Positions 1 through 11,411 of a stretch of DNA of 64,000 nucleotides are shown here, in pieces. Source of the stretch: Rhynchonema sp. JSB1_4 (taxonomy: Eukaryota; Nematoda; Chromadorea; Monhysterida; Xyalidae); the NCBI GenBank assembly GCA_030248065.1, contig JASAMV010008184.1, positions 1 to 64,000 of the forward strand. The letters run 5' to 3'. The translations under genes were made by a program, and so were the position numbers. The notes beneath the pieces were generated by a model, which had not been told where the DNA came from, searched no databases, and worked only from the letters and a program-made list of their open reading frames with translations. How positions within the stretch are numbered: position 1 is the first letter of the stretch; each line of letters starts with the position of its first letter.

Positions 1-35
1 TTGCCTATGAAAACCATAAATTGGTGGTTGCAAGG

Positions 36-345
36 CAGTGTAGTTCCTGGGGGGGGGGTGAGGGGCCCCTCGGGTACGTTTTGTCCCCTCAGGTGGTGGT
101 ACACTATCCCCCTATCTCCCCCTGCGGGTACACTATCTCCCCAATTTTTTGCCTCAAAAATAGGCATTTTTAGGCCTAAAATGTGTGATTTTTGCGTCAA
201 TGTTCTCGAAAGTCGCCAAAATATCTTTTTTGTGTAGAAATTTTTTCAAAAAAGTGGCAAAAATAGGTCAAATTTTCAACCTCAAAAAGTGATTTTTTTC
301 CTGAATTTGGGTCTTCCCTTCCGCTCGGGGGTACACTATCTCCCC
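36..345. mobile_element. Partial hAT-type MITE, family N (word TACACTATCTCCCC)
   Basis: The left end CAGTGTAGTTCCTGG matches the terminal repeat of the complete copies near 27.0 and 57.5 kb. The body carries the shared core (TTTGCCTCAAAAATAGGC, then a T-rich stretch ending in GGGTCTTCCC). The iterated word TACACTATCTCCCC flanks the core on both sides. No matching right end is seen, so the copy is truncated. Bases 525-625 hold another iterated word, GGGGGATACCTACTGT, in a similar layout, possibly a second decayed member. Confidence 0.65.
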
Positions 346-1199
346 CTCCGTAAAAACGATGTCTTTATTATGTGTCTAATTTTGTATAAACGCAGTATTT
401 ACGCGCGTAGCGCGCGATTTTTGGGTAATTTGAGGCAAAACACATCTTAATTTTGCACTAATTTTGGCCATTTTGGTCAAAAATTGGCACTTTTCGGGCA
501 AAATCAAGATTGCTACTGTACCGTGGTGAAAATCAGGGGGATATACCTGCTGTCCCATGCCAAACATCGGGGGGATACCTACTGTACCGGGCGAGGGGGA
601 TACCTACTGTACTGGGGGCTATCCTTCCCCAAACCCCCACCTCCAACACTGCCACCATCTATCTATCGTCAACCATTTTCAGAGTCTAAACACCCTGGCC
701 AACTACGACACTGTTGCAAGGTACCTACCCTTCCCCACAGCCAGTGCTGTGGCTCACTTGGCGGGGCGGGTGGGGTACATTGGTGGAAAAATCCGGGGCG
801 GGTAGGGGGTAGTGTTACTGGAATCTGGGGGGATCCGGTTTGGGACTGTTTCCGAGGACAATGACATGACCTCGTCAATTCACCATATTCATGTTCTCAG
901 ACTAGAGCCCCAAACATAAAATTTTATACGTTTTTAATGCACTTGCAGCAAGATATCGCCCCAACGCAGAAAAGAAAAAAAAGTTCACACGCAAGAAAAA
1001 GACACTGATGACAAATGAAATTGAATGGAAAACGAACTACTCAACTCTCAATCGTCATTTTCGGGCGTCTCAGAAGAAATTTCATTTTTTTGCTGGACAG
1101 ACGTTTTTTCCTTTCGATTCTTCGTTTTTTTCCTAAAATCTTAACGTTTTTTCCTATTGATGCATTTTTTCCTATTTATTTTTTTCCTTCTCTTTGGGA

Positions 1200-1700
1200 G
1201 CGTTATTAGCGTATCGCATGACTCAAATCGCCTGCAGCATCTATGTTGCAGGTTGCTGAGAATTTTCCTGGGCAGACTATGGCTCCACGGTTGACAAAAC
1301 TTGTTTTGGTGAAAAGTTGTGGTGGACAGTTATCCTACAGGTGGACGGCCATGCATGATATACATAGCATTATTAGCATCTCGCGTGACTCAAATCCCCT
1401 GCAGCATCTATGTTGCAGGTTGCTGTGAATGTACCTCGGGTGACTATGCTCAGTTCACGGTTGTCGTTTTTGACACAATGTTGCACGTTGCTGTGAATGT
1501 ACCTCGGGTGACTACGCTCAGTCCACGGTTGACAGAACTTGGCCTACATTTGGACCGCCATGCATGATATACATAGCATTATTAGGGTCTCGCGTGACTC
1601 AAATCCCCTGCAGCATCTATGTTGCAGGTTGCTGTGAATGTATCTCGGGTGACTATGCTCAGTTCACGGCTGTCCTTTTTGACACAATGTTGGACGGCTT
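1200..1700. repeat. Degenerate tandem repeat
   Basis: The block CTGCAGCATCTATGTTGCAG followed by GTTGCTGTGAATGTACCTCG recurs at about 1230, 1400 and 1605, with a shorter partial unit near 1475. A shared CATGCATGATATACATAGC spacer occurs twice. Spacing of about 165-205 bases and mismatches indicate an old, irregular tandem array. Reading frames across it are repeat artefacts. Confidence 0.75.
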
Positions 1701-1859
1701 TGGGAGAGTTAAGAGTTCAAAACAACACGAAACGGACAAGTATTACAGCTGTCACACAACCATAGCTCTGATGCTGCATGGATTGCAGGAACGTGCATTA
1801 CAGACCTCATTGACAAAACTTGTTTTGGTGAAAAGTTGTTCTGGACAGTTGGCCTAGAT

Positions 1860-2092
1860 GTCGACCGCCCAGTTGACCATTCTCGTCCACCAGTAGCATC
1901 TCCGTTCTAACATCTCCGTTCACCATGCTCAGTCGACCATTGAGAAAACTTCACCAGTAGGATCTCAATTCACCATGCTGTAGCATCTCCGTTCACCATG
2001 CCCAGTTAACCATTCTCGCCCACCAGTAGGATCTCCGTTCTAGTATCTCCGTTCACCATGCTCAGTCGACCATTGACAAAATGCCGTCAAGC
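1860..2092. repeat. Short-period tandem repeat
   Basis: Units built from CACCAGTAGGATCTCCGTTC and CACCATGCTCAGTCGACCAT alternate through the interval, with a period near 60-120 bases. It lies directly beside the longer array and may be derived from the same sequence. Confidence 0.7.
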
Positions 2093-2126
2093 AGGCTACA
2101 TAATAAACCAAGATCAAGGTCCCTCT

Positions 2127-2255
2127 TATTTGTTTTGTATTTACAGTATTTTCATATCCGTAAACTCCACACCGGTCTTGTAATTATGCTTCTTCCACTT
2201 AACGTTATTACCTATGTATTATTGAGTTGGTGCCGACGCAATAAACTAACTAACT
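2127..2255 (+). mobile_element. 5'-truncated LINE-like 3' end with target duplication
   Basis: The 129-base insert ends in AATAAACTAACTAACT, a simple-sequence tail typical of some non-LTR retrotransposons. It is flanked by the 11-base direct repeat AAGGTCCCTCT at 2116-2126 and 2256-2266. A related stretch (CCGGTCTTTGTAACTATGCT) occurs near 35.64 kb. No reverse transcriptase is present. Confidence 0.6.
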
Positions 2256-2266
2256 AAGGTCCCTCT

Positions 2267-4669
2267 ACGTACATTTACATAGCTTTGCAGCTTGATCAAG
2301 CGCTCAACAAACTAACGGCGTCTGAGCCCGGTACAGCCATTTCCATTCCACCAGTCATACAACCTCGATCAGCTAAATCGGAACTAAAGGGCGTCTCTGG
2401 CTGGCAAGTGGAAAAGGCTAGTTGGTTTGGTGTTGATAATAATTTCGTTTAACTTTGGATCTTACAGCTGTCTCCAACAGACAAACCTCAAAACTTTGAT
2501 TGCAACTGTTTTTTTTTTGGCTAATTTGGCCGATTCAAAAATCTTACAAACAAAACTAAAAAAACAAATTCACATGGCAAGAAACAAAGATATAAGTGTG
2601 ACGCCTTTTCAGATCCGCGCCAAACAAGCGTTGAAACAATAACAGTCGATGCTGCAGGACGACGATGCGGTTAATCATTCGAATGTTGGTGCTCCCATAC
2701 ACTTGCACCGGCACCTAATGGATAACGGAATTATTGCATGAATTTGACTGAATTTCGAATTGCCTAAAACATTCTTCTTGCAATTCTGCGGAATTCCTTC
2801 AGTGCTGGAAATTTGTTTGAAAAAACGAAACGTTTTTTACGGGAAAAACCCGTTTTCTCAAGAATGTAAATTACTTTACGACTAGTCGCTATAATCTCGG
2901 CCTATTTTATCCGATTAGCACGCTTTTGATGCCATTCTGATCGCACGCATCCCAGATACAACTTCGAAATCATTGACGACACTGTAAGGCGCCGAAATTG
3001 ATGCGCCGCAGGCAATTGTTTGATAAAAACAAGCAGAATCATGGGTTCTTTTTAGCAAAATGGGAAATGAAAAAGGTGTAAAATGAAGTGGACATATTTT
3101 TCTTAATGTTTATGAACCAAAAATGTGCCGACATTTTATGTAATGAGCCTCCAGTAGAAACATGACGTGTTCTCCGACATTCAACGGACATGATAGATGG
3201 TGTAATGATACATTCTATGGACTTCACATGTACAAGCAGGACATGAGAATTTCGATCAATTATCGTCAATGTTTCAGGACGTTCGTCACTGAAAACAAGA
3301 ACTCGCTACCTCTGGAGCTTGTGAGCAAGAAACTGCTCTGCAGCTATCCCAATCTTATTGCTAACTGTTGGTTTCGCCGATTGGTTTTATGTCGATGTTG
3401 TTCTTAACATTTTTTATTTTTCATTGACGCACATTCGGCAATCGCGCTTCACTGTTTGAGCCGACATTCGGGCCCATATTGATCTAGTTATCGAAGTGCT
3501 GCCAACCTGGCTGTGTCGCAGCGACGTGCGCGGTCATGGCGTGTACATACGATGTTTGAACAAAACGGCCAATGTTGCCGAATTGTTGGAAACGGTGCGA
3601 AAAGCGTCCCTTAAAGGGGAAATTGCACATTCCTAATCGCCTAATAGAAAGAAAGAAAGAAGAAGAGGAACGGTTTTGCGCTTTTTGAGAGGCGTTGGGT
3701 ACCGTAACTCCACGACGCCGGTACCGATCAACGTCAAATTTTGAATGCAGATGTAGGCTGGCCCAGGGCACCTTGTGCTTAAATATTGAAACCATCGGTG
3801 CTTTGTTGTGGAATTACTGGCCAGCGAAAATTTTTGCTGCCGGCACTAACTCCGGACAACCATATGGGACATGCGCGGCAGCGATGGATGTAAAACAGTC
3901 GTGTAACAGTGATAAGAATGGCTTTTAATTTTGTACTGATAAGAATGGTTATTATGCCTAGGAGGACGAAGAGCATGGGATAAAGTTTTTGTGTCAAGAT
4001 GACAAAACAGACGCGTTCCCAAGTGAGCCCGTAGGGGGCCTAATCGAACTTCTCCTGTATTTTTGTCTTTTGTTGCCGTAAAACGTGTGCGTTTAAATTA
4101 TTACTGCATTGAATGCGTCAATCCAGTTACCTTCGATTTCGATAAATCTTCCGAATTGACTGCCCTGTATTAGTGAATTGGTCTCATTTTGTTTCTTTTG
4201 CAAGATGCTCACAAACAAGATCGTAAAATTGCTTGAAAGGTTGTCCACAAGGATCTTTTTTGTCGTCCCACGTGCTCGTTTTGCCGTGCTGCCCTTTTCT
4301 GTGACGCTTCCTGCTTGCTGGCTATCGAATCGTTCACGTGCCAAAGTTTGGTTGCTTTATAATTTCAGGCCCAGGGTTGTACTCCATCATGAGTCTGATG
4401 AAACATCACAGATCCGTCAAACAACAAGATGATCATTGGTGTGAAACATCAGACGCTCCAAAACCTGCCCGATCCAATCGACACCCAGTTCGACCGAAAA
4501 CACTGAAGTCTTGTCTTGTTGACGTTTTCCTCCCCTTCTGTAAGAAAAAGATCAAGAAATAGTTTCTCGCTTGAAATGTAGCTGGAAAGAGGCTGTGGGG
4601 AAAATTGCGAAGCTCGGAAGAACTTTTGCGACAATGTTTCACTCACCATGCTTAGACTGGGAACTGGAC
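2267..4669. other. Mostly unassigned sequence
   Basis: I cannot define a gene here. Two stretches look mildly protein-like on the plus strand. One is 3165-3400, reading about 78 residues with a splice-like GAGCTT|GTGAGC inside. The other is 4371-4562, which follows a TTTCAG and encodes a basic tail ending in CKKKIKK. Neither has a recognisable domain and they cannot be joined with confidence. Confidence 0.3.
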
Positions 4670-5333
4670 CAGGGTTGGAAAAAAAATTTTTTTAAACAAG
4701 TTTTAAAAAAAAAATTTTTTTTTAAATTTTTTTAAAGTCTCAGATTCGTGGAAATTTTTACCAAATTTGCCTAAAAAACGCGCAAAATCGCGAAAAAATG
4801 CAACTTTAATTGACGTCACTTTTGTGACTTGGTTTGCGTCACTTATGAAAGGTGTTTACGCCATTTCGATGCGATCCAACAGTCTGTGCTTGTTATGGGC
4901 CTATGATTGCTGCTCTGTGGTATCCGACACAACAGTTTGTGGTCGAATAAGCAAGATTCACTCATAAACCATATAGAATTGAGAATATAAACTGCAGAAA
5001 TACTTGTCGGGTCGCTGAATCAGTCGTATATGACCGACCCGATGGGGTATGACATCAAAGTACCATGTAAGTATATGCATACTGTGTCTCATGTATCACG
5101 GGAAGGTATAATAACATCAATTGGGGCATCTTAGATACTAAATACATGCCCCAAAAGTGATTTTGTGAAGAAAATTTTTCGACCCTTGAGAAAAAATAAC
5201 CCCCCAAAAGGCCATTTTTGGACGTTTTAGAACATTTTGTTCCCCCGAAAAATTAAAAAAAAATTTTTTTAAATTTTTCAAAAACCTTTTTTAAAAAAAA
5301 AATTTTTTCAAAAAATTTTTTTGCCCAACCCTG
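4670..5333. mobile_element. hAT-type MITE (CAGGGTTGG family)
   Basis: The ends are CAGGGTTGG and CCAACCCTG, flanked by a perfect 8-base target duplication AACTGGAC (4662-4669 and 5334-5341). Eight-base duplications and CAG..CTG ends are hAT hallmarks. The subterminal parts are A/T words. A reversed relative lies at 43174-43805, and others at 24960 and 30796. Confidence 0.9.
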
Positions 5334-6038
5334 AACTGGACCATCTCTTTTTTCCTTCCTCCACTCAATGCGTCCAGCAAGTCTTCCTCCACATCTTGCG
5401 TCCAGCATGCGTCGTGCAGGGATCAAGGGGAAAGACGCTTCACCCGACTGGCGTTTCCCAATTTACGCATAAATGAAAAATTACGAACATTTACTTGAAT
5501 ATTTCGATCAATATTTATTATGAAGCACTGGAACCGATGCAGAATCGATAAAATTTTACAGTGCATTCGTTGCAGATGATCGGGTGCACGAGAATTCGCT
5601 GTTTAAGCAAGAAAACAAGGGTAAAACTCCGTTTGCAGACAAAACTCTCCGGAAAACTGGAAAATCTTGCAAAATACGCACAAGATGTGTACTAATTGCT
5701 TTCCTCTCTGTAGGATTTTTATTTTAGAGAATATTGATGCTTATTCTGCACCTTCAGAAGCAAATAATCCATGCGAACCGACCGAATGCAGGAAATTCGT
5801 CAAACACTCTTCATTTGGTGCCGTATCATTCCAGAATCACATGCAATTAATATTTTAACACCATTGAAACATTTAACTATCTATAAATCTTAACATTTTT
5901 TTCTAGAAACGGATTTTCAGACAAAATCACAAATTTGATCCACTCCCTCCACTTCGGAATTTTCGAATCTCTTTTTCAAATTACCGCCCTTCAGAATACA
6001 GGCAAAACCTGCGTCGGTCAGGCATTCTGGCGTCGGTC
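5334..6038. other. No gene recognised
   Basis: Ordinary AT-rich sequence between two transposon clusters. Nothing convincing on either strand. Confidence 0.4.
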
Positions 6039-6211
6039 GTTAACGTCGTCCCGGGAGGTTGTCACTCAGCCCCCGAATACCGTAACCCACCGTAATATTG
6101 ATCTGCAAGGATCGTGTCGAGACCCTTTTGTTTTTTACCTATGTTTTGCGTGTTAGCGCCAACACCAACCAACATTTCGAAGTTTTGGTGATCGGCGCGC
6201 ACGATGACAAT

Positions 6212-7196
6212 CAGGGTTGGGTTAAAAAAAAAGTAAAAATTTTTTTATAAAAAAAAATTTTTTTTTTAAAAAAAAAGTTCGCCACTTTTTCGGTTTTTAA
6301 AAATTAGAAAAGTAAGTTCACTTTTTTTGGATGTTTTTGCTTGTTGTTTCTCAAAAAATCGCCTGCTCTGCGGCGCTTGTATTTCGCTTCGGTTCAATGT
6401 CATTACAACGTTAGACAGTCCGTGGCTCTACTAAACTATTGGTCGCACAATGACTATATAAGAATTCATCAAATCAATCCTGATTTTCACGTTCAGTCAC
6501 TCTTAACCACTGTGCTATTTGTGATTCTCACAAAACATTTTCAGCTGAAAATAATCTAGCAGTGCTCCCACGTTGCTGCGGGTCTGAAACATTCTCTTTA
6601 CCACATGCTTTGTGTGCGATCACGCAACGCAACGTCATTGCCCCGTCACTTTCCCTCTTTACGATTCAGGAAAAAAATTTGACCAATTCTTATAAAGTCA
6701 TTGTGCGACCAATACCTAAACAGCCGTCATTATGTGCGCATTCAGTTCTTCCAGCAAGTCAAACCTGCTTGAAGTCTTAAATTATCGTTCCAAAACTGCG
6801 GGTTATGCTGCTGTTTTCATGTAACTTTGCTTAAAAATGCGCCAATCGTTTACCTTTCCCGTGACACGCCTTCACTTTTTATACTGCAATCTTACATATG
6901 TAGGTACATATGGTGGACAGACTATCCCCAGCGCAAATTGTCACGTTATCTGGCTCATCGTAAAAAATCTCACCTCGCTACTGCCCGTTTGTGAACACAA
7001 CTGGTCGGTGTCAACTATTCCTATATTCTCAAGTACAATCAAATATACTTCCAAAAAATTTCGGCAATTTTTCACATTGAGAACCGAAATTTTTGTGGTC
7101 CGGAACAAAAAAAAGTAAATCTTAAAAAAAAATTTTTAAAAATTCAAAAAAGTTAAAAAAAGTTCGATAATAAAAAAATTTTTTAATCCAACCCTG
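6212..7196. mobile_element. hAT-type MITE nested in family B
   Basis: CAGGGTTGG..CCAACCCTG ends with a perfect 8-base target duplication ATGACAAT (6204-6211 and 7197-7204). It itself contains a younger family C element (6437-6714), giving three insertion generations. The right half is related to 58438-58765. Confidence 0.92.
6437..6714. mobile_element. MITE family C
   Basis: Inverted ends TATTGGTCGCACAATGAC. The TA dinucleotides at both ends could be a TA target duplication, as in Tc1/mariner, but this is not proven. Other copies: 33476-33731, 31367-31857, and a damaged one near 25535-26010. Confidence 0.75.
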
Positions 7197-7331
7197 ATGA
7201 CAATTAACAGCTTGCTGCCGCTAATACACGTGTCGATAAGCAGCGATCAGCATGGGTCTCGCAACGATCTCGCTTGCGGTGGGTTACGGTATTCGGGGGC
7301 TGAGTGACAACCTCCCGTAGACTGCCTTTAC

Positions 7332-8019
7332 CGCCTCGTCTGGATAGATCCCATCCCGATTTCGTACTTTTGGTAAAACACGTGAAACCTCGTGACGAGT
7401 CGATTCATTCCGTCACAAATGCTTCAGCACAGTTTTTTTTTAATTCTGGGCGTTTCAATTAGAATAAATCATCAAACGGGATCACTGAGAATATCACAGT
7501 ATCACCGAACGACTAACAAATCTGGGCTAGGCAAAAGAAAGCAAATTAATATCACTGAATTTCACTAAGCGCCAGATCGAGTCGACCCCAGTAGATCTTG
7601 GTCCATTGGGCGATCTATTATGTTCGATCTGTGAGCTCCCGTCACTCCACTCCAAGTTGCCTCGAAGCTTCAAAGTTCTGGGCGACCAAGGTTGCTCGAG
7701 AGGCCAACACGGCTGTGTTCAGCTGGACTGTTTACATCTTGCCATGGTGCTGTTGTAGTCTTTTGGTCCGGCTGTAGAAAGGGCGAACATCCACTGCCAT
7801 TCGCGAATTGTTCGCAATAAATTTATTCTTTTGTTGTCGTGGAATCATTGTGGGTTAGTGATGTTCTGGGTAGGATCAGCAGACGAGTTCGGTTGGGGTT
7901 ACTGTAGCTAGTAGTTGGGATTCAAAGGAACGTGATGAAAGTTTGGATTTGAGTTTGATCAAGAAGGCAAAATTCGTCGTCGGTAAAAAAGCCGTTTTCC
8001 TTCAGCACAGTTCGAACGG
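7332..8019. other. No gene recognised
   Basis: Unique-looking sequence with no exon I can support. It separates the family B composite from the large array-armed element. Confidence 0.4.
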
Positions 8020-8036
8020 AACACAACACACGGAAC

Positions 8037-8424
8037 CAGAGGTGGGAATCGGGCCGGGTTACCTCGTCCCGGCCCGGTCCGACGAGGTCCGGGGGTCGGC
8101 CCGGGCCGGGAAGTCCGGCCCGGCCCGGCCCGACTTGGAAAAAAGTCGGCCCGGCCCGGCCCGGCCCGATTTTTTCGGCCCGACTTTTTCTGATGATCTT
8201 TTGAAGCAATTTTTTGGTGCAAAAATTACTGTTTTTTGGTTTAGAAATACCTGATAATCATGGAAGTCGGTACTAATTTGCAGAATCGCGAGAAATTTTG
8301 GCAAATTTAGCCTAAAAAATCACGATTTTTTGGTGAAATTGGATGATGTCGGGCCTTTTCGGGCCGGCCACCCCGGCCCGGCCCGGCCCGACATTCCGAA
8401 AAGTCGGCCCGATTCCCACCTCTG
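8037..8424. mobile_element. hAT-type MITE with GGCCC word
   Basis: The ends are CAGAGGTGGGAATCGGGC and its inverse, with an 8-base target duplication CACGGAAC/CACGGAAT (one mismatch) at 8029-8036 and 8425-8432. The subterminal zones are repeats of CGGCCCGGCC. Comparison with the other arm of the host element confirms the empty site. Confidence 0.9.
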
Positions 8425-8772
8425 CACGGAATACACACGATCCATTGGGCCTGGCCCGGCTCGACAATTGGGGCCCGGATATTAGGGGCCCTCGCCAGTT
8501 TGAGCCCGGGCCAACCGGGGCCCGATCAGTTGGGGCCCTTGTCAATTGGAGGCCGGTCAATTGGGGCCCGGTGAATTGGGGCCCGGTAAAATGGAGCCGG
8601 GTCAATTGAGGCCCGGTCAAGTGTGGCCCGGTCAATTGGGGGACGGTCTATTGTGGCCCCGTCATTTGGGACCCGGTGAATTGGGGCCCGGTCAAATGGG
8701 GCCCGGTCAAACAGGGCCCGGTCGGGCGATAATAGGCTGGAACCAATTGGAGAAGGAAGTGGACAAGAAATG

Positions 8773-9071
8773 TAAAGGCAGTCTACAGGAGGTTGTCACT
8801 CAGCCCCCGAATACCGTAACCCACCGTAATTTTGATCTGCAAAGATCGTGTCGAGACCATTTTGTTTTTTATCTATGTTTTGCGTGTTAGCGCCAACACC
8901 AACCAACATTTCGAAGTTTTGGGGATCGACGCGCATGATGACAATTTCCAGCTTGCTGCCGCTAATACACGTGTCGATAAGCAGCGATCAGCGTGGGTCT
9001 CGCAACGATCTCGCTTGCGATGGGTTACGGTATTCGGGGGCTGAGTGACAACCTCCCGTAGACTGCCTTTA
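8773..9071. mobile_element. MITE family B, copy 2 (intact)
   Basis: About 299 bases with inverted ends TAAAGGCAGTCTAC. It holds the uninterrupted sequence GATGACAATTTCCAGCTTGC, which serves as the empty site for the hAT insertion in copy 1. Confidence 0.85.
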
Positions 9072-9790
9072 TAGTGTTTCCTGTTTTTCTTGGTCCAAGG
9101 AAACACGCGGGCCCGTGTTATAACTGAACTTCTGGTTGAGGTCGAGATTACAATTTCGATTCAATCACGCAGCTGGCAAAACGTATCAAAGTTTGCCTGT
9201 GGAATCTAACGACAACAATGTTTCACATGCTCGCTGTGAGCTTTGTGCGTGTGCGCTGCCAGCATGTCAATGAAACATTTCACCATTGCTGCTGAGTGTC
9301 GTGCTTGGATTAACAAGGACACATTCTTAATTTCTTTCATTGGTTTCTGAAATCTCGACCCCAAACTGGAGTTGAGTTACAACGTGGGGTAGCTTGTTTC
9401 CTTTGACTAGCATAAGGGCGCCCTTAGTCATAGTGGAAAATGGAAATGGAAATGCAAAAAATATTTTATGTCCAAGTTTTCCATTTCCATTTCCAATATG
9501 ACTAAGGGCGCCCTAAAAAGGAAACACTATAATGGAAATGAAACAAAACATTTTCTGTGTGAAATTTGACCAATCAGCGGCCGCGAATTGAGTGGAACAG
9601 AAAATGTTTTTGTCACATGTCAAAACATGGCTGCTGCAGTAAATGTTTTGTTTCATTTCCATTTTCCATTTCCAGTATGCCCTTAGTCATATTGGAAATG
9701 GAAATGGAAAACTTGGACATAGATTATTTTTTGCATTTCCATTTCCATTTTCCACTATGACTAAGGGCGCCCTAAAAAGGAAACACTATA
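9070..9790. mobile_element. Nested palindromic element with GGAAATGG word
   Basis: The outer ends are TATAGTGTTTCC and its inverse. Inside are ends of the type AGGGCGCCCTTAGTCATA and many copies of the word TGGAAATGG/CCATTTCCA at both sides of 9411-9770. The skeleton (GGGCG.C.TTAG) recalls family F at 17.6, 20.3 and 47.0 kb, which carries different words. Confidence 0.7.
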
Positions 9791-10500
9791 CAGTGCACAA
9801 CAGCTGATGTCAAAGGCTGAAAAGGCTTGGCTCGAGGCTTGGCCTAACTAAGCCAAACTTAAAAAATTTCACACTTCCAAGTGGGGCTCTAATCAACTGA
9901 GCTGCAGGCCCGAGAACAGTCCAGCGCTAAGCCGCACCATGAACCAAACCGGGCTGCCACCATGCACTGCCATTCTGAAAACGTCCGCCACTTGAGGCAC
10001 TTGTGTCGCAAAAATCATCATTGGCCAGTTTGCACTAGCTTGTATCATATTTTTATTTTGCCCTGTGCTATATAGCGATCTATGAGTGAACGTCTGGGCA
10101 ACAGGATGACTGACAAAAAAACAAAATTGACATTGACCAATTGACATTTAGCCGGGCCTCATTTGACTGGGTCCCCTTGACCGAGCTCAATTGCCGCCTT
10201 ATTGACCGCATTGACCGCTTTATTCCCACGAAAAAAATTTGAAAAAATGTTTCTTAAAAGTTGTTCAAGAACCTTTGCCCAACCCTGAGTGAGACTAAAG
10301 TGGCACTTTTGGTTGGATGCGATCTTGGCTTAAGCCTTTGCTTCAGTCAGGGTTCAGTTAGGCTTGTGCTTATCCCAAGCCGCAACTGCTGCTGGTGGTA
10401 ATGTCGAGCTAATGCAGAGCTTATTTGTAGTGTGCAATGAAAATATAAGTGCATTAGTTGATAATTTGACATCAGCTGTTGTGCACTTTACATTTCTTGC
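9791..10500. other. Inner right part of the array-armed element
   Basis: Contains inverted AAGCCTTTGC/GCAAAGGCTT-like words near 9815-9860 and 10320-10380, and a short GACCG-word patch at 10175-10215. No gene is visible. Confidence 0.4.
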
Positions 10501-11012
10501 CCACTTCCTTCTCCAATTGGTTCCAGCCTATTATCGCCCGACCGGGCCCTGTTTGACCGGGCCCCATTTGACCGGGCCCCAATTGACCGGGCACCAAATG
10601 ACAAGGGCCCCAACTAATCGGACCTCAGTTGGCACGGGTTCAAACTGGCGAGGGCCGCAAATATCCGGTCCCCAATTGACCTCGCCCCATTTGACCGCGC
10701 TCCAATTGACCCGGGCCCATTTGACCGGGCTCATATTGACACGGGGCCCAAATTACCGGTCCATAATTGACCGGGTCCCGGTTTGACCGGGACCCATTTG
10801 ACCGGGCCCCAATTCACCGGGCTCCAATTCACCGGGCACCATTTGACCGGGTCCCAATTCAGCGGGCCCAAATTGACCGGGCTGCAATTGGCAAGGGCCC
10901 CAACTGATCGGGCCCCGGTTGGCCCGGGCTCAAACTGGCGAGGGCCCCTAACATCCGGACCCCAATTGTCGAGCCGGGCCCAATGGATCGTGTGTGTTCC
11001 GTGTGTTGTGTT

Positions 11013-11411
11013 GCGTTACCATCCCAATCCACCTGCAGTTTTTGGGGATAATCGCCTTCTCATAGCATTGGCATTGCATTCAATTTATTTGCTCCGCAAC
11101 AAAAATAATCACGTAATACATCCGTCACCAACGATTATGACCCGTAATGTTAAAAAAACAGCGATAATCATGATTGCATTGCCCCACACCCGAATTCAAT
11201 GAATCACGATCTATCCAGAATCTCACATACAATATAAACGCCAAAATCAGGTAGATTTCCTTTCGCACAGTAAACGAGATAAAAATTATGGAACAAAAAA
11301 TTGAATTAGCAATGCCACAAATGCACCCACGGCCCAGCACCACAAATTGTCCATCGGATGATTATGTCTGTAAAGCGATTGTCACCCCGAAATATTAGTG
11401 CTGCTGCAACA
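11013..11411. other. Downstream flank of the secreted-protein gene
   Basis: Probably includes the 3' untranslated region of the minus-strand gene that ends at 11412. A hydrophobic minus-strand frame at 11220-11343 could encode a membrane segment, but it has no supporting splice or start context. Confidence 0.35.

Larger units (their letters stand above)
6039..7331. mobile_element. MITE family B, copy 1, split by a nested hAT MITE
   Basis: The terminal repeats contain GGTTGTCACTCAGCCCCCGA, followed by ATACCGTAACCCA, and the inverse at the right end (7283-7331). The body matches copy 2 at 8773-9071 on both sides of a younger insertion at 6212-7196. Removing that insertion and one 8-base duplicate restores the copy-2 sequence order. 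Confidence 0.85.
8020..11012. mobile_element. Large inverted-repeat element with tandem-word arms
   Basis: The left end (AACACAACACACGGAAC) and the right end are reverse complements. Each arm carries an array of 13-17 base units such as GGGCCCGGTCAATTG. The left array is 8440-8740 and the right 10540-10985. Units vary mainly in the AATT/AAAT/AACA core. Both arms close inward with TAATAGGCTGGAACCAATTG. The centre is filled by younger elements (8773-9071 and 9070-9790), and the left arm is broken by 8037-8424. No transposase is seen. Superfamily uncertain. Open frames of 88-140 residues inside the arrays are repeat artefacts. Confidence 0.85.

Noticed and set aside
8312..8890. Open frames of 88-114 residues rich in Gly-Pro-Gly or Thr-Gly-Pro
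   Set aside because: Direct translation of the GGGCCCGGTCAATT arrays in transposon arms, with no start or splice context.
10540..10985. Possible CRISPR-like array of short repeats
   Set aside because: Units are contiguous with no unique spacers, are mirrored in an inverted arm, and the DNA is eukaryotic.
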